This document shows, in pieces, positions 34,381 through 38,015 of a stretch of 38,015 nt of DNA (position 1 is the stretch's first letter; each line of letters begins with the position of its first letter). This DNA is from Acidobacteriota bacterium (GTDB taxonomy: Bacteria > Acidobacteriota > Terriglobia > Terriglobales > Acidobacteriaceae): assembly GCA_021803035.1 (NCBI GenBank), contig JAJZME010000022.1, positions 1 to 38,015 on the forward strand, written 5' to 3'. The position numbers and the translations under genes are program-made. Under the pieces are notes generated by a model that was not told the DNA's origin, searched no databases, and worked only from the letters and a program-made list of their open reading frames with translations.

Positions 34381-35310
34381 TCACGCCGCTAGCCGCCTAG
34401 CGCGCCACAGAGCCCCGTCCAGCGAGACCACCGGTGCCTTGCCGATGGGCATCCCGGGGGCGGCGGCCTGCAGGCCGGCGAAAAACGCTTCGCGCACCTG
34501 CGCCATCTTCTCGATCACGCTTCCTGTCCACGCCACGGGAACCTCGCCGGCGATGCCATGCTTGCGGCGCAGCTTGTCGCGCACCAGCAGCACGGACTCG
34601 ACCAGATCGGCCGCCGCCTGGCGCAGGACCTCCACGGCTACCCGGTCGCCGGCTTCAGCCAGATCGTTGATGACCGGGGCCAGCGCGGCAAAATCCGGGG
34701 CCGGCGTGCCGTCGCCCAGGTTGACCAGATCGTCCAGCGTGGGCGTGCCCCAGATTTCTGCCACTCGCTTTAGCACCTGGGTGGGCTGCTCGCGATCATA
34801 GGCGATGAGCGCACGGCGCAGGCTGTTCAGCCCGATCCAGTAGCCGGAGCCTTCGTCGCCCAGGCGCGAACTCCAGCCGCCGGCGCTTTCGCGGCAGCCG
34901 TTGGGCGCGCGCCCGATGGTGTTCGAGCCGGTGCCCGCAATCTGCAGAATGCCCGGCCCGCCACGGAACGCCGCATCCAGCGCGATGACCTCGTCGCCGA
35001 CCACCTCGCTGCGCTCGATGCCGAAGTCGTTGAAGACCGCCGTGACCCACTCCGTGATGCCGGGCATCGACGCGCTGGCCACGCCGCACGAGGCAGCGCG
35101 CACACGTACCTTGCCGGCCTGCGCAAGCAGCTCCCTGAGCAGCGTGCGCAGGTTTTCTTCAGCGGCCGCCGCGCCCACTCGCAGGCGCTTGATCGAGCCA
35201 TTCTCCGCATAGGCCAGCACTTCGTCTCCAGCTACCAGAGAGCCGCGGGTGCGTGTTCCTCCGCCGTCGATTCCCAAAACTGTATCCACGTTCTTTTCCG
35301 GCTCCTTCAT
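34381..35310 (-). CDS. BadF/BadG/BcrA/BcrD-type ATPase, N-acetylglucosamine kinase-like
   Basis: A 309-residue protein of the ASKHA (actin/hexokinase) superfamily. PHOSPHATE-1 motif VLGIDGGGTRTRGSL (Asp15), then IAGTGSNTIGR for the adenosine/phosphate-2 region, and SRLGDEGSGYWIG (the Asp-Glu-Gly-Ser motif of the kinase group) are visible. Family members include eukaryotic-like N-acetylglucosamine kinase and MurNAc-recycling-like kinases, and BadF activators. The cysteines that hold the Fe-S cluster in dehydratase activators are not evident, so a sugar kinase is more likely. The ATG at 35310 overlaps the stop of the upstream NPP-like gene (ATGA), so the two are translationally coupled. The substrate is unknown; an amino sugar released in the envelope is a reasonable guess. 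Confidence 0.82.
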   Translation of the reverse strand: MKEPEKNVDTVLGIDGGGTRTRGSLVAGDEVLAYAENGSIKRLRVGAAAAEENLRTLLRELLAQAGKVRVRAASCGVASASMPGITEWVTAVFNDFGIERSEVVGDEVIALDAAFRGGPGILQIAGTGSNTIGRAPNGCRESAGGWSSRLGDEGSGYWIGLNSLRRALIAYDREQPTQVLKRVAEIWGTPTLDDLVNLGDGTPAPDFAALAPVINDLAEAGDRVAVEVLRQAAADLVESVLLVRDKLRRKHGIAGEVPVAWTGSVIEKMAQVREAFFAGLQAAAPGMPIGKAPVVSLDGALWRARRLAA

Positions 35311-36638
35311 TTGGCCGCGGTCTTGGCGGGCTGCACGCCGTCGTCGCGCAGGGTCCCGGCGAGGATGTTCAGGTCGCCGTCGGATTTTGGCGCATTGAGC
35401 CCCAGCATGTGCGCGATCCAGGGATAAAGATTGACATTCTCAAAAGATCCCACGGTCTTTCCGGACACAATATCCGGTCCGGCCGCGAAAAAAATCGCCT
35501 TCATCTGAGGCTCCGCCTCCGGATCCATGCCGCAGATGCCGGCCGGTGGCGGCTTGTTTGGCTGGCCGGCCGCCGGGCCGTGCGCGCGGATTGCGTAAGG
35601 CCCCAGCGGGATCACGACCGGATCGCCTTCGCGCGGATTCTGGTTGTAGTGCAGTTGTGCGGGCATATCTTTGCGCCAGTAGAGCACGAACAGTGGAGAA
35701 ACGTGCTTGAGCTGGTCGTAGACGCGCTGCCTTTCCAGTTCCGTCTGCCCGTAAAGCAACATGCCGTCGGTCTCGAAGCCGCTCAAGCTGGAAAATTGGT
35801 CCAGCGTGATCCAGCCGCCTTCGGTCGTCGCCATGCCGTGATCGCTCACCACCACCAGGTCAACGGGAAGCCCGGTTGCGTTGAGTTCCGTCCTGAGCTT
35901 GCCGATCAGCGCATCCATCCGCAGCACCGCCGCTTTGGTCTCGGGCGCGTCCGGGCCGAACTCGCGCCCTTCGCGGTCCGGCTGGGAAAAACTGAGGGCG
36001 ATGAAATGAGGGCGCTCGGCCGCCGGAAGCCGCAGCCACTTCAGCACCTGCTCGATTCTTTCCTGCTCACTGATTTCGCTGTCATACCGCACGGAATAGG
36101 TGGGCCGGAAACCGGCAATCTCCGCCGCCGAGCCCGGCCAGAAGATGGTTGCCGTGCGCATGCCCTGACTCTCGGCCAGGCTCCATAGCGGAACGCCGCT
36201 GAACCAGGAGCCGTCCGCCGCGGCTTTGGCGTCGGTCGCAGCGAAGCGGGCTTTGCGCTCCGGGTCGTAGAAGCTGTCTGCCACCATGCCATTGAGTCCC
36301 GGATAAAGGCCCGTGACCATGGCCAGGCGGTTCGGCAACCCGAGCGACGGATAGCTGGGCAGCATGCCTTCGGGCGCCCAAACGCCCTGTTTGCCGAGGG
36401 CCAAAAGATGCTCGGCCCCGTCGCGCTGCGCGTAATCCCACCGGAAGCCGTCCAGCGAAACGAGAACCACGTAATGCCGTTCCTGTGCCTGCGCGGAGTT
36501 CGGGCCGTGGTTCACATGGGTGATCGGGAACGCCGCCTGGGCGACGGTTTGCCGTGCCGGCAACTGCAAAGCGGCTGCCAGCGCCAAAGGCAGCAGCGCG
36601 GACATAAAAGCCCGCCCGCTCCACGGTTCGAATCGCAT
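35307..36638 (-). CDS. Secreted NPP-like phosphodiesterase family protein, probably inactive
   Basis: A 443-residue protein with a signal peptide (1 to about 35, ending TVAQA). The fold is that of nucleotide pyrophosphatase/phosphodiesterases: VLVSLDGFRWDYA with Asp63, VTGLYPGLNGMVADSFYDP, HFIALSFSQPDREGREFGPD with Asp221, VVVSDHGM with Asp266 and His267, and FENVNLYPWIAHMLGL. However, the nucleophile block usually TFPNH reads GLPNR, so Gly100 replaces the nucleophilic Thr. Arg225 replaces the zinc-ligand His of PD-x-x-GH, and Ala386 replaces that of AHGP. Two of the three ligands of one zinc and the nucleophile are gone, while the fold and four other site residues remain. Start at 36638: AGAGG lies 9 bases upstream. 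The kinase gene overlaps its end. Confidence 0.88.
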   Translation of the reverse strand: MRFEPWSGRAFMSALLPLALAAALQLPARQTVAQAAFPITHVNHGPNSAQAQERHYVVLVSLDGFRWDYAQRDGAEHLLALGKQGVWAPEGMLPSYPSLGLPNRLAMVTGLYPGLNGMVADSFYDPERKARFAATDAKAAADGSWFSGVPLWSLAESQGMRTATIFWPGSAAEIAGFRPTYSVRYDSEISEQERIEQVLKWLRLPAAERPHFIALSFSQPDREGREFGPDAPETKAAVLRMDALIGKLRTELNATGLPVDLVVVSDHGMATTEGGWITLDQFSSLSGFETDGMLLYGQTELERQRVYDQLKHVSPLFVLYWRKDMPAQLHYNQNPREGDPVVIPLGPYAIRAHGPAAGQPNKPPPAGICGMDPEAEPQMKAIFFAAGPDIVSGKTVGSFENVNLYPWIAHMLGLNAPKSDGDLNILAGTLRDDGVQPAKTAAK

Positions 36639-36770
36639 TGCAGAGATCCTCTGCCCAAGCTTACCGCACCGGAATGCGATATGCTGCCCGGGAATTTTTT
36701 TCCGCTCCAGCAAATCGGCTGCTGTCGCCCGTGAATGTGCTTCCGGGCGTCCGGGATTCCGCGCTTGCGG

Positions 36771-37772
36771 TTACGAGGCGCGGACCAGCCTGTTCGCTTG
36801 TGCGCGAGGAGAGTCCGCCGGAGCGGAAGCCGGTGGCTTGCGGCCGCTGCTCGGAGCGTGCGCCGCCGCCAGCGCCGCGTCCGGACTGCTCGTCTGCATT
36901 TTGGCCAGCCGCGCCATCGATCGCCTGCAAAGCAGCAGAGCCTGTTCGAGGGACCGGGCCGCCTGCGCCGCAAGAAATTCGGCAGCGGCAGCCATTGCGC
37001 CGCCCCCATCCATCTGCGCGCCTTCCGCGGCCAGCGCCTGCCAGTCGTGCCACTCGCCCACCGCGCCGGTCATGCGCTTCAATGCGGCGGCCTGATGGGC
37101 CGCTTCCGCATCGGCACGCGCAAAAACCTCGGCCAGATAGCGAACCTGCTTGATGCGCTTGCGAAAATTGTGCAGATTGGCGGCGTCCAGCGTGCGAAAT
37201 TCGCTGCCCGCCTCCGCAATCTGCTCCAGAATCTTGTGGGAAGCGCCGGTCTGCGCGGCCGGCGCTACAGATCCCAGCGCGGCTTCCACCTTCCGGCTCA
37301 GGCGGTTGAGCCGCTTCCGCCGCCGCCCAATCTCCGCTGTCAGCTTCCCGGCTGCTTCCTGGCGCTTGCGCTCGAAGGCGCGCTCGAGCTCACGGATCGC
37401 GCTTACGCACGCCTTGGGACAGGCGGGATGCCCGTTGGCCGGCTCACCCGCCCAGCCGCGCACCCGCGCCAGCTTGGCCAGGTAAACGTCCGCCTGCCGC
37501 ACCGGTCCGAGCGCGCGCCGCAGCTTTCTGCCCTGCCTGCGCCAGCGCCGGACGGCATCCGCGGCGGGCGCGTCATCCGGCTGGCTTTTCAGCCAATACT
37601 CCACTTCGGCCTGCAGGCGCAGCGTGGCCACGCGCAGGCTGTGAACGCACTTTCGCCCCGGTTTGCGGCCACACTGCAACACCAACCCACGCCAGGCCTG
37701 CATCTGCTGCCGGAGCTTTGGTTGCGCGGCCGGGCCGTGTGCGGCGTTCGCGGGGGAAGAAGCGGAGTCCAT
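36771..37772 (-). CDS. CHAD-domain protein
   Basis: A 333-residue basic helical protein. The CHAD repeat signatures are visible twice: VHSLRVATLRLQAEVEYW (His44, Arg47, Arg52) and LHNFRKRIKQVRYLAEVF (His201), with the Arg/Lys/His-rich surface that CHAD domains use to bind polyphosphate. A low-complexity alanine-rich tail follows about residue 280. The ATG at 37772 has AGGAAGG 10 bases upstream; an upstream in-frame extension (to 37901) has no homology. No CYTH domain is fused and no polyphosphate kinase or exopolyphosphatase is nearby, so a polyphosphate-related role rests on family knowledge alone. It lies 132 bases upstream of the NPP-like gene on the same strand. Confidence 0.85.
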   Translation of the reverse strand: MDSASSPANAAHGPAAQPKLRQQMQAWRGLVLQCGRKPGRKCVHSLRVATLRLQAEVEYWLKSQPDDAPAADAVRRWRRQGRKLRRALGPVRQADVYLAKLARVRGWAGEPANGHPACPKACVSAIRELERAFERKRQEAAGKLTAEIGRRRKRLNRLSRKVEAALGSVAPAAQTGASHKILEQIAEAGSEFRTLDAANLHNFRKRIKQVRYLAEVFARADAEAAHQAAALKRMTGAVGEWHDWQALAAEGAQMDGGGAMAAAAEFLAAQAARSLEQALLLCRRSMARLAKMQTSSPDAALAAAHAPSSGRKPPASAPADSPRAQANRLVRAS

Positions 37773-37990
37773 AGAACTAAAACCTTCCTGCTTGCTATTT
37801 TGCACCTGTGCGACGGTTCCGGTCGCGCGCAGCTTTTCGCTGTCGGCTCGCTTGGTGAGGAACCGGCTTGGAGCTTGATCGCCGCAGATTTCGAAGCGCA
37901 CAGCTTTGAATCTTGCTCCGGTCAGATCCTGTTCCGGAATCGGAATCCGGATGTCTGGTAGCTGTGCCTGGGGTTGGCAAGAAAATACAC

Positions 37991-38015
37991 TGCAAGAAAT
38001 CTGTGGAAAAGAAAA
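37991..38015 (-). repeat. Intergenic repeat, copy C (cut by the window edge)
   Basis: Read on the minus strand, the last 25 bases give TTTTCTTTTCCACAGATTTC and then TTGCA, which matches the first part of copy B (17263-17290) with one substitution and one missing base. Similarity fades inward of 37990 and the rest lies beyond the window. It is upstream of the CHAD gene. Confidence 0.5.

Noticed and set aside
36615..36640. GGTTCGAATC, similar to a tRNA T-loop
   Set aside because: No acceptor, D or anticodon stems surround it, and it lies at the start of the NPP-like gene.

Overview
The window reads as chromosomal DNA of an acidobacterium (class Terriglobia type). The main evidence is an Oar-like TonB-dependent receptor with an N-terminal carboxypeptidase-regulatory-like domain, a relic of a GWxTD-domain protein, high G+C with dense short-spaced gene groups, and an omega-subunit-like small protein of the type I associate with this phylum. 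I see no rRNA, tRNA, insertion sequence, prophage or CRISPR array. The taxonomic call is inference; no marker gene was searched.

Layout. Positions 1-209 hold what looks like the broken 5' end of a minus-strand gene that leaves the window. A long leader with hairpins precedes the large TonB-dependent receptor (646-4461), which is followed by a strong hairpin and by a GWxTD relic with two in-frame stops. The minus-strand group fdsG-fdsB-fdsA-fdsD (10042 to 4943) encodes a complete soluble NAD+-dependent molybdenum formate dehydrogenase. Upstream lies a second minus-strand group, tcuA-tcuB-cupin (13707 to 10679), for oxidation of tricarballylate or a similar polycarboxylate with electrons passed to the membrane. 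fumC (class II fumarase) lies upstream of it. An omega-like gene and a Crp/Fnr regulator (15780-16943) run on the plus strand.

The middle holds envelope biogenesis: a BamA/TamA-type outer-membrane insertase overlapping a TamB-type protein (24440 to 17380, minus), then a glutaryl-CoA dehydrogenase, a DUF2784 membrane protein, and an MlaE/MlaF-type lipid ABC transporter pair without its MCE partner. The right third starts with otsA-otsB (28791-31999, plus), trehalose synthesis in two steps, where OtsA carries an N-terminal two-helix membrane sensor-like module. A GAF-GGDEF diguanylate cyclase and moaA (molybdenum cofactor, which the formate dehydrogenase needs) follow on minus. Then comes a translationally overlapping pair of a BadF/BcrA-type sugar kinase and a secreted NPP-like phosphodiesterase that has lost its nucleophile and two zinc ligands, and finally a CHAD-domain protein.

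The most notable points are the apparently inactive NPP-family protein coupled to a kinase, the membrane-anchored sensor-OtsA fusion, the MlaF-like ATPase with Ser in place of the catalytic Walker B Glu, a three-copy intergenic repeat family, and two gene relics. I did not find an obvious wholly new multi-gene system. The kinase/NPP-like pair and the sensor-OtsA are the closest candidates.
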